Assembly: GCA_902175065.1 (NCBI GenBank)
Contig: CABIIJ010000076.1
Location: forward strand, 1 to 62,900
DNA from: an uncultured Comamonas sp.
Lineage (GTDB): Bacteria > Pseudomonadota > Gammaproteobacteria > Burkholderiales > Burkholderiaceae_C
Length of the DNA stretch: 62,900 nucleotides
Reading direction: 5' to 3'
The notes beneath the pieces are model-generated. The model did no database searches. It worked only from the letters and a program-made list of their open reading frames with translations, and had not been told where the DNA came from. The stretch's first letter is position 1; every line of letters begins with the position of its first letter. Below, piece after piece: positions 51,477-62,732 of the stretch. The position numbers were made by a program, and so were the translations under genes.

Positions 51477-52435
51477 GCCGGGTGCGAGAGGAAGCGGCAC
51501 GCTGGTTTGCCCGTATGCGCGATGCCGAAGCCGACGACCCCGAGCGTGGCCGCTTCGAAGCCTGGCTGGTCAGCGACCCGGCCCATGCGCGGGAATATGC
51601 GGCTTTCGCGGAATTCTGGCAGCGCCTGGACACTAGGCAGGGCTGGGAAACGGTTGGCTCGGGGCTGGAGCGCAAGCGGGAACAGCGCAGGCGGGCGTTG
51701 AAGAGCGGTCTGGCGACGGCCCTGTTCGCCGCCGTTGGCGCCGAGGCGGTCTGGTGGCAATGGCGCCATACCACCGTTTGGGAAACGGCCCTGCAGAGCG
51801 AAACCGGCCAGACCCGGATGGAAATCCTCCAGGACGGCAGCCAGCTCGCCCTCGGCGCGGCCAGCGCCGTTGCGATCAGCTACAGCCGGGCCGAGCGCCA
51901 TGTCGCACTGCAGTACGGCGAGGCGGCATTCGACGTCGTGCGCAACGCCGAATGCCCCTTTGTCGTCGCGGCAGGCGATCTGCGCATCACCGTGCTGGGC
52001 ACCCGGTTTGCCGTCACCCGCTTGGCCGACCGTACCCGGGTCAGCGTCGATCACGGGCAGGTTCAGGTCGAGACCGGGCCATTCTGGCGGCGCCAGCGCA
52101 TTCTGCTGGGCGATGGGGAGGTGGCCGAATGCGCCGCCTTGCCGCTCCAGGCCGCCGAACCCCTCCAGCGCGTGCAGCGCAATGCCGCTGGCGCGTTTGC
52201 CTTCGCGCAGGGGTTCATCGATCTGCAAAATGCCGACCTGGCCGAAGTGGCCGCCACCTTCTCGCGCTACCGCCGCTCGCCGGTCGTGCTGGCCGGCCCG
52301 GCCCGAGACACATCGCGCATCACGGCCTCGGTGAACGTTGCCGATGTCGAAGGCTTTTTGCGGCTGTTGCCGCAAATGGCCGCCGTGAATGTGTATTTCC
52401 AGACCGATGGCAAGGCCGTCCTCCGGCCGTATTGA
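51473..52435 (+). CDS. FecR-like anti-sigma sensor
   Basis: This 320-residue protein begins at TTG 51473, overlapping the sigma gene stop (GTG at 51482 is an alternative). The N-terminal DUF4880-type cytoplasmic part (EEAARWFARMRDAEADDPERGRFEAWLVSDPAHAREYAAF) is followed by one membrane helix (about residues 83-100). A FecR periplasmic domain follows (SGAASAVAISY-like text, YGEAAFDVVRNAE, VLGTRFAVTR), then a C-terminal STN-like part. It relays the state of the TonB receptor to the sigma factor. Confidence 0.9.
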   Translation: MSRVREEAARWFARMRDAEADDPERGRFEAWLVSDPAHAREYAAFAEFWQRLDTRQGWETVGSGLERKREQRRRALKSGLATALFAAVGAEAVWWQWRHTTVWETALQSETGQTRMEILQDGSQLALGAASAVAISYSRAERHVALQYGEAAFDVVRNAECPFVVAAGDLRITVLGTRFAVTRLADRTRVSVDHGQVQVETGPFWRRQRILLGDGEVAECAALPLQAAEPLQRVQRNAAGAFAFAQGFIDLQNADLAEVAATFSRYRRSPVVLAGPARDTSRITASVNVADVEGFLRLLPQMAAVNVYFQTDGKAVLRPY

Positions 52436-52536
52436 CCTCCCGCCACCGTCCACAGAAAAAATGGCTTGAGTAGTTTCGGGCCTTGCTCCGTCAAGGAGAG
52501 GTGAAGTCAGTTTTTCATCTCTTGACCGGAGCCTTC

Positions 52537-54915
52537 ATGCCTTCCCTTCGCCTCGTCTTTCGTGTTCATCCCATTGCCGCCGCCCTGTTGTCCATCGGCG
52601 TCGCAGTGGCCCATGCGGCGCCGCAGCCCATTGATCTGCCGGCGCAAGCGCTGACCACCTCGATCCAGCAGCTCTCACGGCAATCGGGGCTTTCCATCGG
52701 GGGGGATGCCGCCTTGCTCGTCGGCAAGACAGCGCCCGCCGTCAAGGGCAACCTGGAACCTGCTGTTGCCTTGCACAAACTGCTTGCGGGCAGCGGGCTG
52801 GATGTGCGCTTTGAGGACAACAAGGCGGTTATCGGCAGGATGCCTGTGGCCACACTGAAGGAAGTGGTGGTGAAAGGCCAGGCGCCGAGGGTGATGGAGG
52901 GGAGTGCGGAACTTGGCTATCGGCCCGAGACGGCCAAGACGACTGGGCCATGGGGAGATAAGCAGATTCTGGACACCCCCTATTCCATATCGGTAGCGCC
53001 AACGGAGCTAATGGAAAACGTCATAGCCAGTAACCCGAACCAGATTTATCAAATGCTGCCCAACGTACAGTCTTATGGAAGTTCCAGTCCATATGGTGAT
53101 TCCGTGCAGACATTTGTCCGGGGTTTTTACGTTTGCAATGGCTCGTTCAATGGAATGAATGCGTCGAATAATGGTTGTCTGGAATCATTGGATCCCGAAG
53201 AGCTTGAGCGCATTGAAGTGCTTAATGGTGCAGATGGCTTCCTGTACGGTGGAAAGTCGGAAATTGGCGGGAGACTTAACTATATTTCCAAGCGCCCGAC
53301 CACGAACCGTCTGACCAATCTGACGGTTGGTAACTATGGCGGCAGCCAGTATTTTGTACATGCCGATCTTGGCGGTCCCATAGATAAAGATGGTCGCTTT
53401 GGGTATCGCATCAACGCCGTGACTGCCAATGGTGATACGGCTGTTGACCACCGGAAAATCAAGCGTAATCTGATCAGCGCCGCTTTCGACTGGAAAGTCA
53501 CAGATGACCTGCTTGTCCAACTCAATCTTGCACGCAGGGAATTCAAGCAGAATGGATTGCCGATGGGTTTATGGGCCGATACGGGCCTGAAGTTATCCGA
53601 TCTTCCAATTCCGGATGCAGGGAAAAACTATAGTCAAAAATGGACGTTTCGTGAATCCACGGTAGATCGTTATGGTCTGAACGTTCAATGGACGGCAAAC
53701 GACACGCTTTCTTTCCGGACTGGAGTTCAACTCAGAACAGATGACAGGGCACCTTTTATTTATAGTCCTTGGGCCACGTTATATGGCGATGGTACTTTGG
53801 AAGCGCTGGTTGCCAGCATTGGGCCGCATAAGTCCACCAACAAAAGTGGATATTTCTTTATCGATGCCAATTTTGATACCGGCCCGTTGCGGCACAAACT
53901 GGTAGCTGGCTTCAATGCGTACTTCGGGGAATATTCTTTTACTTCTGATAATTGGTCGAGCGTCATGTTGAGGTCGAGTCTCAATGATCCGTATGTCGAA
54001 AAACCTGTCTTTGATGTGGTAGGAAGTACGCCAATGTATGTTGCGCGTAAAACCACTTATCGCAGCATGATGATCGGTGATCAAATTCAGTTCAGCGAAA
54101 AATGGTCAGCGCTGGCTGGCATCAATCGTACCTATATTTCCGGCGGCTCGATCGACAAAAATGGTACGAAGATCGCCCCTTTCTATGAAAAATGGGCTGC
54201 CACGCCAACACTGTCCCTTATTTACAAGCCTCGGCCTTGGTTGACCACTTATGCGACTTATATGGAGACCCTGACGCAAGGCAATATCGTTAGCGATTTT
54301 TATAAAAATGCGAACGAAGTTTTTTCTCCAAAGATCAACAAGCAGGTTGAAATTGGCGCCAAGGCCAATCTAGGTGGCATGTTGCTGAGTGTGGCGCTGT
54401 TCAAGATCAACGCCCCTTTGTCCTACGAGCACTATGCCAATCCGGGGGATATCTTGAAAACATTGACGCAGGATGGCGAGCAAGTGAATAAGGGCGTCGA
54501 ATTTTCGGCGGTTGGCAAGGTGACCGAGCGCCTGACGGTAATGGGAGGCGCGACATTCTTCAATGCCAAGCAGGTGAAAACCAGTGATCCCGGTATGCGA
54601 GGAAAAGTTCCGGCGCAAATAGCAGAAAAAATGGCCAAACTGTATGCAGAGTACCAGGTGCCGTGGGCGTCAGGCTTGTTCTTGAACGGGGGGGTAAATT
54701 GGACCGATTCCTTCTGGGCTGATTTGGAAAATACAGATAGATTACCCGCTCGAACTGTGCTGGATGTGGGGCTGAGGTATGAAACAAGAATAAATTCAAC
54801 GCCTGTTACCGGGCGGCTATATATCAGCAATCTTACGAATAAGTCTTACTGGCTGGCCAATGCTGCCTTAGGAGAACCGCGTACCGTTGCGTTCTCACTC
54901 ACGACAAAATTTTGA
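52537..54915 (+). CDS. TonB-dependent siderophore receptor with N-terminal signalling domain
   Basis: This 792-residue outer-membrane receptor has a signal peptide (about 1-28), a secretin/TonB short N-terminal domain (IDLPAQALTTSIQQLSRQSGLSIGG), a TonB box-like region (TLKEVVVKG), a plug (about 120-250) and a barrel ending in F. The plug contains two cysteines (YVCNG and NNGCLES) likely to form a disulfide. The signalling domain fits the upstream sigma/FecR pair. From about 53000 to 54900 the base composition drops clearly below the flanking ~65% GC, with AAT/TAT codons common, suggesting recent acquisition of the receptor. The ligand is unknown. Confidence 0.93.
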   Translation: MPSLRLVFRVHPIAAALLSIGVAVAHAAPQPIDLPAQALTTSIQQLSRQSGLSIGGDAALLVGKTAPAVKGNLEPAVALHKLLAGSGLDVRFEDNKAVIGRMPVATLKEVVVKGQAPRVMEGSAELGYRPETAKTTGPWGDKQILDTPYSISVAPTELMENVIASNPNQIYQMLPNVQSYGSSSPYGDSVQTFVRGFYVCNGSFNGMNASNNGCLESLDPEELERIEVLNGADGFLYGGKSEIGGRLNYISKRPTTNRLTNLTVGNYGGSQYFVHADLGGPIDKDGRFGYRINAVTANGDTAVDHRKIKRNLISAAFDWKVTDDLLVQLNLARREFKQNGLPMGLWADTGLKLSDLPIPDAGKNYSQKWTFRESTVDRYGLNVQWTANDTLSFRTGVQLRTDDRAPFIYSPWATLYGDGTLEALVASIGPHKSTNKSGYFFIDANFDTGPLRHKLVAGFNAYFGEYSFTSDNWSSVMLRSSLNDPYVEKPVFDVVGSTPMYVARKTTYRSMMIGDQIQFSEKWSALAGINRTYISGGSIDKNGTKIAPFYEKWAATPTLSLIYKPRPWLTTYATYMETLTQGNIVSDFYKNANEVFSPKINKQVEIGAKANLGGMLLSVALFKINAPLSYEHYANPGDILKTLTQDGEQVNKGVEFSAVGKVTERLTVMGGATFFNAKQVKTSDPGMRGKVPAQIAEKMAKLYAEYQVPWASGLFLNGGVNWTDSFWADLENTDRLPARTVLDVGLRYETRINSTPVTGRLYISNLTNKSYWLANAALGEPRTVAFSLTTKF

Positions 54916-55004
54916 ACAGTGGATGGCCTGTAGTCAGGTATATCCCTTCTCTAACTCCACCATGCTTCATGGTATTTGTCTAACTCTGAAATAAGGAAAT
55001 CTTG

Positions 55005-56075
55005 ATGACTTCTCCATTGGAATTTACCTCGGCCAATAGCGAGCTGGCGGGTGCTGGCGTCTATATCCGCAATCGACCATGGATTGACGATACGCCCGTC
55101 TCGTTCTACTTCCGTGAAATCCATGGCAGGCTGTTGCGCCATGTTGCGCACGAGAAAATATCGGTCAAGGGCTGGTCGCTGGACATGCTGGGCAGCTTCA
55201 AGTCGCAATTGGAGGCCAGCGAAACTTTTGACGGGCAAAGAATATCCTGGCTGTTGCGCCATAACCCGGATCTGATCACCCTGATCGAAGTTGTTGACGG
55301 CTGGGCCGAGATCCTCACTGCCGGAAAGGATTACCAGGCCGTGCATGAAACCTGCGCGGTCATTGCCCGGCAGGTCGGCGAGGAGGCGGATAGCGCGATT
55401 GTTCCCATTACCTTCTGGGCATCGGATCCGGACAAATATCCCAAGGCGATGATGCGCAAGCTGGAAGCACCTAGCTGGGAGTCGCTGCAAGATAACTATG
55501 ACACGGGCGTTGTCGAGGGTGTGGAGAAGCTGCTTGCCCTACGGGATTGCCCCAAGGAACGCATGATTCTCTGGCATGGCGCCCCTGGCACCGGCAAGAC
55601 CTATGCGTTGCGTGCGCTGCTGCGCGAATGGCAGCCGTGGTGCGATGCGGCCTTCATCACCGACCCGGAGCGTTTCGTTGGTGGCTCGCCAACCTATATC
55701 TTCGACGTGGCCAACTTCGGTGGCGGACGCACGGCCAGCGAGGCCAGGCAGCGCAGCAAGCTGATCATTCTGGAAGATGCTGGTGAACTGATGACGACCG
55801 AGGCCCGCGTGACTACCGGGCAGGGCCTGTCGCGGCTGCTGAACATGACCGATGGCCTGCTTGGCCAGGGTCTGAAGGTGATGATCCTGATCACGACCAA
55901 CGAACCGCTGCGGGCCATGCACCCTGCCGTGATCCGTCCCGGCCGCTGCCTGAACGAGATGGAGTTCGGCACGCTGTCGGCAGGCCAGGCCAACCGCTGG
56001 CTGCGTGAACGGGGCTCGAAGGCGCAGGTGCTTGGCTCTGCGACGCTGGCGCAGCTTTATTCGATGCTGGGCTGA
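55005..56075 (+). CDS. AAA+ ATPase inside the iron-uptake operon
   Basis: This 356-residue protein has an N-terminal region (1-165) with no recognised domain, then a classic AAA module. The module has Walker A HGAPGTGKT (191-199), Walker B LIILED (253-258), sensor-1 N299 (LITTNEP) and an arginine-finger segment HPAVIRPGRC. It is a single-ring type ATPase without membrane helices or signal peptide, so it is cytoplasmic. It lies between the receptor (89 bp) and the binding-protein gene (TGATG overlap), so it is cotranscribed and coupled. Nothing in known FecABCDE systems needs such a protein. It may remodel the sigma/FecR complex, release metal from the ligand or act on the transporter; these are guesses. 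Confidence 0.8.
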   Translation: MTSPLEFTSANSELAGAGVYIRNRPWIDDTPVSFYFREIHGRLLRHVAHEKISVKGWSLDMLGSFKSQLEASETFDGQRISWLLRHNPDLITLIEVVDGWAEILTAGKDYQAVHETCAVIARQVGEEADSAIVPITFWASDPDKYPKAMMRKLEAPSWESLQDNYDTGVVEGVEKLLALRDCPKERMILWHGAPGTGKTYALRALLREWQPWCDAAFITDPERFVGGSPTYIFDVANFGGGRTASEARQRSKLIILEDAGELMTTEARVTTGQGLSRLLNMTDGLLGQGLKVMILITTNEPLRAMHPAVIRPGRCLNEMEFGTLSAGQANRWLRERGSKAQVLGSATLAQLYSMLG

Positions 56076-57244
56076 TGGGCTGGCCGTGCGTCGGGTCATC
56101 GTCGCAATGGCGCAACTGGCTGGCGGTTGCAATGATGCCGTTGTTGGCCATCGCAGTGCTTGGGCTGGCTCTGCGGCCGCCCCATGTGCGGCAGACGCCG
56201 CCGCCCGAAGGGGCGGTGGTCGAGGATTTGATGCAGCGCCGTGTGCCGCTGAAGGCCCCGGCGCAGCGCGTCATGTTCGATCAGCCCATGGTTTGGCATT
56301 ACATGACGGTGGATGAAACCGATGCCCATGTGGCCACGCTTTACCCTTATCTGTGGAAGGAGGCACGCAATGCGCTGCTGTCCCGCCTGTTCCCCGATTT
56401 TGCGCAGCGCACGCCGCTGGTGATGCGGGCCGAGACGAATATGTTGAGCATCGAGCAGGTGCTGATGGAGGATCCCGATGCGGTGATTACCAGCGATTGG
56501 TTCGGGCAGTTGCTGGAGACGGCGGGTTATCCGTACACGGTTCAGCTCGATACCTTTCGGGCCGATGCCCGTGATGAGCCGGACAAGGCCGCGCTGTTTC
56601 GCCTGCTGGGGGCGATGACGGGCAAGCCGGACCGGGCCGAGGCCCTGCTGCGGCGTTACCGGGAGGCCATCGAGCGGGTCGGCGCTGGTATCCCGGCGGA
56701 TGCGGAGCCTGTCGGCGTGCTGGTTGTGAACAATGAGTATCTGAGTTTTGTCGGGGGGCGTTATGAATCCCTGGGGGCTTTGCTGCGTGCCGCTGGGGCA
56801 CGCAATCTTGCGGAAAACGTCCGTGGCTTCTTCGGCCCGGCCAATGCCGAGGAGCTATACCGGCTCGATCCCCAGGCTGTCTTGCTGCTTTCCTCGCCCT
56901 ACTATTCGCTGACACCGCAGACCTTGTACGAGAACCCTGCGCTGCGTGCGCTGGATGCGGTGCAGCAGCGGCGGGTGTACCGGATGCCGATGGGCGCATC
57001 ACGCATGGCCGGGCCGGTGGAGGCGCCGCTGCTGGCTGCTTGGCTGGCGCGGCTCCTGCACCCCGATGGGCAGTGGGAAACTTCGCTGTGCGAGGACATT
57101 GCCGACACTTACCGTGAGGTTTACGGCTACACCTTCACTGCCCACGATTTCGAAACGATGCTGCATCTGCGTGACAACGCGCAGGCTGCCGGGTTCCGGC
57201 GGATTCTGGGCGATGCGGCGGCCTGTGCGGGGCTGGGCGCATGA
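56075..57244 (+). CDS. Iron-siderophore ABC transporter binding protein (FecB/FhuD-like)
   Basis: This 389-residue protein has an N-terminal hydrophobic segment (about 14-33) that acts as signal or anchor. A Peripla_BP_2 fold follows: QRVMFDQPMVWHY, VITSDWFGQLLETAGYPYTVQL, LLRAAGARNLAENV, and DPQAVLLLSSPYYSL. It is longer than typical (~300) because of a C-terminal extension with an FETMLHLRD segment. No lipobox is seen. Its ATG overlaps the AAA gene stop and its stop overlaps the permease start. Confidence 0.85.
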   Translation: MGWPCVGSSSQWRNWLAVAMMPLLAIAVLGLALRPPHVRQTPPPEGAVVEDLMQRRVPLKAPAQRVMFDQPMVWHYMTVDETDAHVATLYPYLWKEARNALLSRLFPDFAQRTPLVMRAETNMLSIEQVLMEDPDAVITSDWFGQLLETAGYPYTVQLDTFRADARDEPDKAALFRLLGAMTGKPDRAEALLRRYREAIERVGAGIPADAEPVGVLVVNNEYLSFVGGRYESLGALLRAAGARNLAENVRGFFGPANAEELYRLDPQAVLLLSSPYYSLTPQTLYENPALRALDAVQQRRVYRMPMGASRMAGPVEAPLLAAWLARLLHPDGQWETSLCEDIADTYREVYGYTFTAHDFETMLHLRDNAQAAGFRRILGDAAACAGLGA

Positions 57245-58329
57245 GCAGGCGGCCTACTTCTTCTGAGGCATTGCTCCGCTCTGCAAGCAGGGCAGGGCGG
57301 ATGGCTGGGTTTTTCCGCGCTGATCTGTTCATCCTGGCGCTTTTTGTTGCCTTGCTGGCGTTGATGGTTTTTTCGCTCACCCTTGGTCGCTATCCGGTAT
57401 CGATTCCCGAGATTGTCGGGATCGTGCTGGGCACGGGGGGCAATGAAACCCGCCCCTATGCCGACAAGGCCTGGGTGGTGATCGAGGTCGTGCGGATGCC
57501 GCGTGTCCTCGGTGTGACGCTGTGCGGCATGGGGCTGGCGATCGCTGGCGCGGCGATGCAAGGGGTGTTCCGCAATCCGCTGGTCGGGCCGGAAGTGGCC
57601 GGGGTTTCCGCCGGTGCATCGTTTGGCGGTGTGCTGGCGATCATGCTGTCCTGGCCGATGGCCGGCGTGGTGGGGCTGGCGTTCGGCTTTGGCATCGGGG
57701 CGCTGGCCGTGGCGTTTGGCCTGTCCAGGCTGGCGGGCAAGAGCAGCATCCTGTCGCTGATTTTGGCCGGGGTGATCGTCGGGGGTTTCTTCGGCGCCCT
57801 GACGGGGCTGGCCCAATATGTGGCCGATCCGCAGACCCGCTTGCCGTCGATCATTTACTGGCTGCTCGGCAGCTTTGTGGGGATGACGTACGAAAAGGTC
57901 GCCATCGTGGCGGGCGTCACGCTGTTTGCGGGCACGCTGCTGCTGATGCTGCGCTGGCGGATCAATCTGCTGTCGCTGGGCGAGGCGGATGCGCAGGCCC
58001 TGGGCGTCAATGTCGAGGCGCTGCGCTGGGGTGTCGTCTTGCTGGTGGCCTTGCTGGTGGCCGCCCAGGTGGCGGTATCGGGTGGCGTGGGCTGGGTGGG
58101 GCTGATCATTCCGCATATTGCGCGGATGTTGATCGGGCCGGAGCATTCGCGGCTGTTGCCGGCCTCGGCGCTGCTGGGCGGCATCTATCTGTTGGCGATG
58201 GACGATATTGCCCGTAGCGTGACGGCGCAGGAAATCCCCATCGGTTTGCTGACCGCTCTGGTGGGAACGCCGGTGTTTGCCTTTCTGTTCTGGCAGATGC
58301 AGGGCAAGGGGTGGAACCGTGAGGGATGA
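57241..58329 (+). CDS. FecCD-family ABC permease
   Basis: This 362-residue permease has about 10 helices and typical FecCD motifs: LGRYPVSIPEIVGIVLG, RMPRVLGVTLCGMGLAIAGA, MQGVFRNPLVGPEVAGVSAGA, and GWVGLIIPHIARMLIGPEHSRLLP near the end. One copy is present, so the transporter would be a homodimer. Its start overlaps the binding protein stop (ATGA). Confidence 0.93.
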   Translation: MSRRPTSSEALLRSASRAGRMAGFFRADLFILALFVALLALMVFSLTLGRYPVSIPEIVGIVLGTGGNETRPYADKAWVVIEVVRMPRVLGVTLCGMGLAIAGAAMQGVFRNPLVGPEVAGVSAGASFGGVLAIMLSWPMAGVVGLAFGFGIGALAVAFGLSRLAGKSSILSLILAGVIVGGFFGALTGLAQYVADPQTRLPSIIYWLLGSFVGMTYEKVAIVAGVTLFAGTLLLMLRWRINLLSLGEADAQALGVNVEALRWGVVLLVALLVAAQVAVSGGVGWVGLIIPHIARMLIGPEHSRLLPASALLGGIYLLAMDDIARSVTAQEIPIGLLTALVGTPVFAFLFWQMQGKGWNREG

Positions 58330-59134
58330 TCGGCAAGGGGCGGCGCAGATGCGTGCCGGGCCGGCGATCCGGTTGAGTGCGGTCGGCTATGCCTACGATC
58401 CGAGGAAGCCTGCGGTGTTGCGCGGCTATTCGGCCGAGGTGGGGCAAGGCCGTGTTTTTGCCGTACTCGGCCCCAATGGCCGGGGCAAGACGACTTTGCT
58501 CAAGCTGTTGCTGGGCGCGTTGCAGCCGCAGCAGGGCGAGATTGCCGTCAATGGGCGGGTCGCCTTTGTGCCGCAATTGTTCCAGGTCAGCTTTCCCTAT
58601 CGGGTGCTGGACATGGTGCTGATGGGCCGGGCGCGGCATATCGGGCTGTTCGCGCTGCCGGCGCGGCGTGATGAGGTGGCGGCGCTGGAGGCGCTGGGCC
58701 GGTTGGGGCTGGCCGAACTGGCCGACCATGGTTTCGACGAGCTGTCCGGCGGTCAGCGGCAATTGGTCATCTTTGCACGGGCGTTGGCCAGTGGTGCCGA
58801 TATCCTGGTGCTCGATGAGCCGACCTCGGCGCTGGACCTGAGGAACCAGGGTGTCGTGCTGGAATGGATCGCCAGGTTGCGCGAGAGCGGGCTGACGGTG
58901 GTGTTCACGACGCACCATCCGCACCACGCCCATGCCGTGGCCGACGATGCCTTGCTGATGTTCGGTGCGCAGGACTATGTTTGCGGCGCTATCGATACGG
59001 TGCTGACCGAGGCAAATCTGCACCGGCTCTATGGTGTCCCGATGCGCCGCGTCGGTTTCGAGTTCGAGGGGCAGGCGATGGAAACTCTGGTTCCGGTCTA
59101 CCAGGGTCTGCGTGGGCTGCCCGGGGCAGGGTGA
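58319..59134 (+). CDS. Iron-siderophore ABC ATPase (FecE-like)
   Basis: This 271-residue ATPase (GTG 58319, overlapping the permease stop by 11 bp; ATG 58349 is an alternative, both preceded by AAGGGG) has Walker A GPNGRGKTT, the signature LSGGQRQLVIFARAL, Walker B ILVLDEPTSALD and the switch His in FTTHHPHH. The PQLFQVSFPYRVLDMVLMGR stretch is typical of the iron-siderophore group. It is the last gene of the operon; a GC-rich two-tier hairpin follows. Confidence 0.92.
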   Translation: MRDDRQGAAQMRAGPAIRLSAVGYAYDPRKPAVLRGYSAEVGQGRVFAVLGPNGRGKTTLLKLLLGALQPQQGEIAVNGRVAFVPQLFQVSFPYRVLDMVLMGRARHIGLFALPARRDEVAALEALGRLGLAELADHGFDELSGGQRQLVIFARALASGADILVLDEPTSALDLRNQGVVLEWIARLRESGLTVVFTTHHPHHAHAVADDALLMFGAQDYVCGAIDTVLTEANLHRLYGVPMRRVGFEFEGQAMETLVPVYQGLRGLPGAG

Positions 59135-59149
59135 CGAGGTTGTCTCTGC

Positions 59150-59190
59150 CCCTGGCAGCCCACGCCGTTTTTCGTGGAAGAGTGCCAGGG
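59150..59190 (+). terminator. Two-tier stem-loop after the iron-uptake operon
   Basis: CCCTGGCA (59150-59157) pairs with TGCCAGGG (59183-59190), and CCACG with CGTGG inside. There is no U-tract after it, so termination may need Rho. It separates the uptake operon from the rpsL promoter immediately downstream. Confidence 0.5.
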
Positions 59191-59191
59191 C

Positions 59192-59220
59192 TTGCGGTCA
59201 GCCCGCCAAACTGCTACAGT
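59192..59220 (+). promoter_or_regulatory. Promoter of the str operon
   Basis: TTGCGG (59192-59197), 17 bp, TACAGT (59215-59220) is a good sigma-70 match. A perfect 7-bp dyad (TTCGGAA-TT-TTCCGAA, 59230-59245) follows just after the expected start point and would fold in the ~70-nt leader of the rpsL mRNA. Confidence 0.6.
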
Positions 59221-59298
59221 TGCGGGCTTTTCGGAATTTTCCGAAGGGATTCACGTTTTCGCTTTTTTAAAGCAATTCACGTTTAGGGACGTTAATAC

Positions 59299-59676
59299 AT
59301 GCCAACCATTAACCAACTCGTGCGTCAGGGCCGCACGGTCGAAGTTGTTAAATCCAAAAGCCCTGCCATGGAAAACTGCCCTCAGCGCCGTGGCGTGTGC
59401 ACCCGTGTGTACACCACGACGCCCAAGAAGCCTAACTCCGCTTTGCGTAAGGTTGCCAAGGTGCGCCTGACCAACGGTTTCGAGGTTATTTCCTACATCG
59501 GCGGTGAAGGCCACAACCTGCAAGAGCACAGCGTGGTGCTGGTGCGCGGCGGTCGTGTGAAGGACTTGCCCGGTGTGCGTTACCACATCGTGCGTGGTTC
59601 GCTGGACCTGCAAGGCGTGAAAGACCGCAAGCAAGCCCGCTCCAAATACGGTGCCAAGAAGCCCAAGGCTAAGTAA
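59299..59676 (+). CDS. rpsL: 30S ribosomal protein S12
   Basis: This 125-residue S12 contains [22 protein letters not shown] and [18 protein letters not shown]43 and K88, the common streptomycin-resistance sites, are both lysine here, so the allele is wild type. First gene of rpsL-rpsG-fusA-tuf. S12 sits at the decoding centre. AGGGACGTTAATAC lies before the ATG. Confidence 0.98.
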   Translation: MPTINQLVRQGRTVEVVKSKSPAMENCPQRRGVCTRVYTTTPKKPNSALRKVAKVRLTNGFEVISYIGGEGHNLQEHSVVLVRGGRVKDLPGVRYHIVRGSLDLQGVKDRKQARSKYGAKKPKAK

Positions 59677-59837
59677 GCACTGGTTTGAATTTTCGGTGCT
59701 GTTGCCCCGCGTGGCGCGGTGCGCAGCGTAGTGACCACTAACGCACATGGTGTGCGCGGGTCGAGTAAGTGGGAGTCCTTGTTTGGCTCTCGCGGTACCT
59801 GAAATGGTGCCAACTGAAGCAAAGATAGAGGTAAAAA

Positions 59838-60311
59838 ATGCCACGTCGTCGCGAAGTCCCCAAACGTGAAATCCTGCCGGATCCCAAGTTCGGCAATGTC
59901 GAGCTGTCCAAATTCATGAACGTGATCATGGAAGGCGGCAAGAAAGCAGTTGCCGAGCGCATCATTTATGGCGCTCTGGAACTGATCGAGAAAAAACAGC
60001 CGGAAAAGAACGCACTGGAAGTGTTCATCACTGCAGTGAACAACGTCAAACCCATGGTCGAGGTCAAATCCCGCCGCGTGGGTGGTGCCAACTACCAGGT
60101 GCCCGTTGAAGTGCGTCCCGTGCGCCGCCTGGCCCTGTCCATGCGCTGGCTGAAAGAAGCTGCCCGCAAGCGCAGCGAAAAATCCATGGCCCAGCGCCTG
60201 GCCAATGAGCTGATGGAAGCCACCGAAGGCCGTGGCGGTGCCATGAAAAAGCGTGACGAAGTGCACCGCATGGCCGAAGCCAACAAGGCTTTCAGCCACT
60301 TCCGCTTCTAA
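59838..60311 (+). CDS. rpsG: 30S ribosomal protein S7
   Basis: This 157-residue S7 begins [17 protein letters not shown] and ends FSHFRF, as in betaproteobacteria. It binds the 3' domain of 16S rRNA and begins assembly of the head. A 161-bp gap separates it from rpsL. AGAGGTAAAAA precedes the ATG. In E. coli S7 autoregulates the operon by binding the rpsL-rpsG spacer; whether this spacer does the same cannot be judged by eye. Confidence 0.98.
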   Translation: MPRRREVPKREILPDPKFGNVELSKFMNVIMEGGKKAVAERIIYGALELIEKKQPEKNALEVFITAVNNVKPMVEVKSRRVGGANYQVPVEVRPVRRLALSMRWLKEAARKRSEKSMAQRLANELMEATEGRGGAMKKRDEVHRMAEANKAFSHFRF

Positions 60312-60453
60312 AGCCTTGGCCCCTGGGGCCTTTGGAGGTCGCCCGCAAGTCCTTGCTGGCGACCTTGTTGAGGTTCTAGGGTTACCCTTTGCAGTTGCTG
60401 CTGCGTAAGCACCGTGAGCAGCAGCCACATCCATTGATCATCAAGGATCCATC

Positions 60454-62562
<2,109 letters not shown>

Positions 62563-62573
62563 GTGTCAGATCG

Positions 62574-62610
62574 GCTGCTAGCGCTTATGCAGTAAGCGCT
62601 GGCAGCTATT
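62574..62610. repeat. Short dispersed palindrome copy between fusA and tuf
   Basis: GCTGCTAGCGCTTA (62574-62587) and TAAGCGCTGGCAGC (62593-62606) pair with one mismatch around a 5-base loop, followed by TATT. This is a minimal copy that shows the family consensus ends without the long inner arms. Confidence 0.75.
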
Positions 62611-62732
62611 AAATCAGCAAAATTTTTTGCAATCTGCGATCCGGTGCCATCCTGTTGTCCTGTGCAGGATGAATTCGCAACCGGGTGCAGACGTTAAACC
62701 CCACACAGGCAAGCTCTTTTGGAGAATTTGCA

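Noticed and set aside
59677-59837. S7-binding autoregulatory element in the rpsL-rpsG spacer
   Set aside because: Known only from E. coli; no matching structure could be recognised by eye in this spacer.
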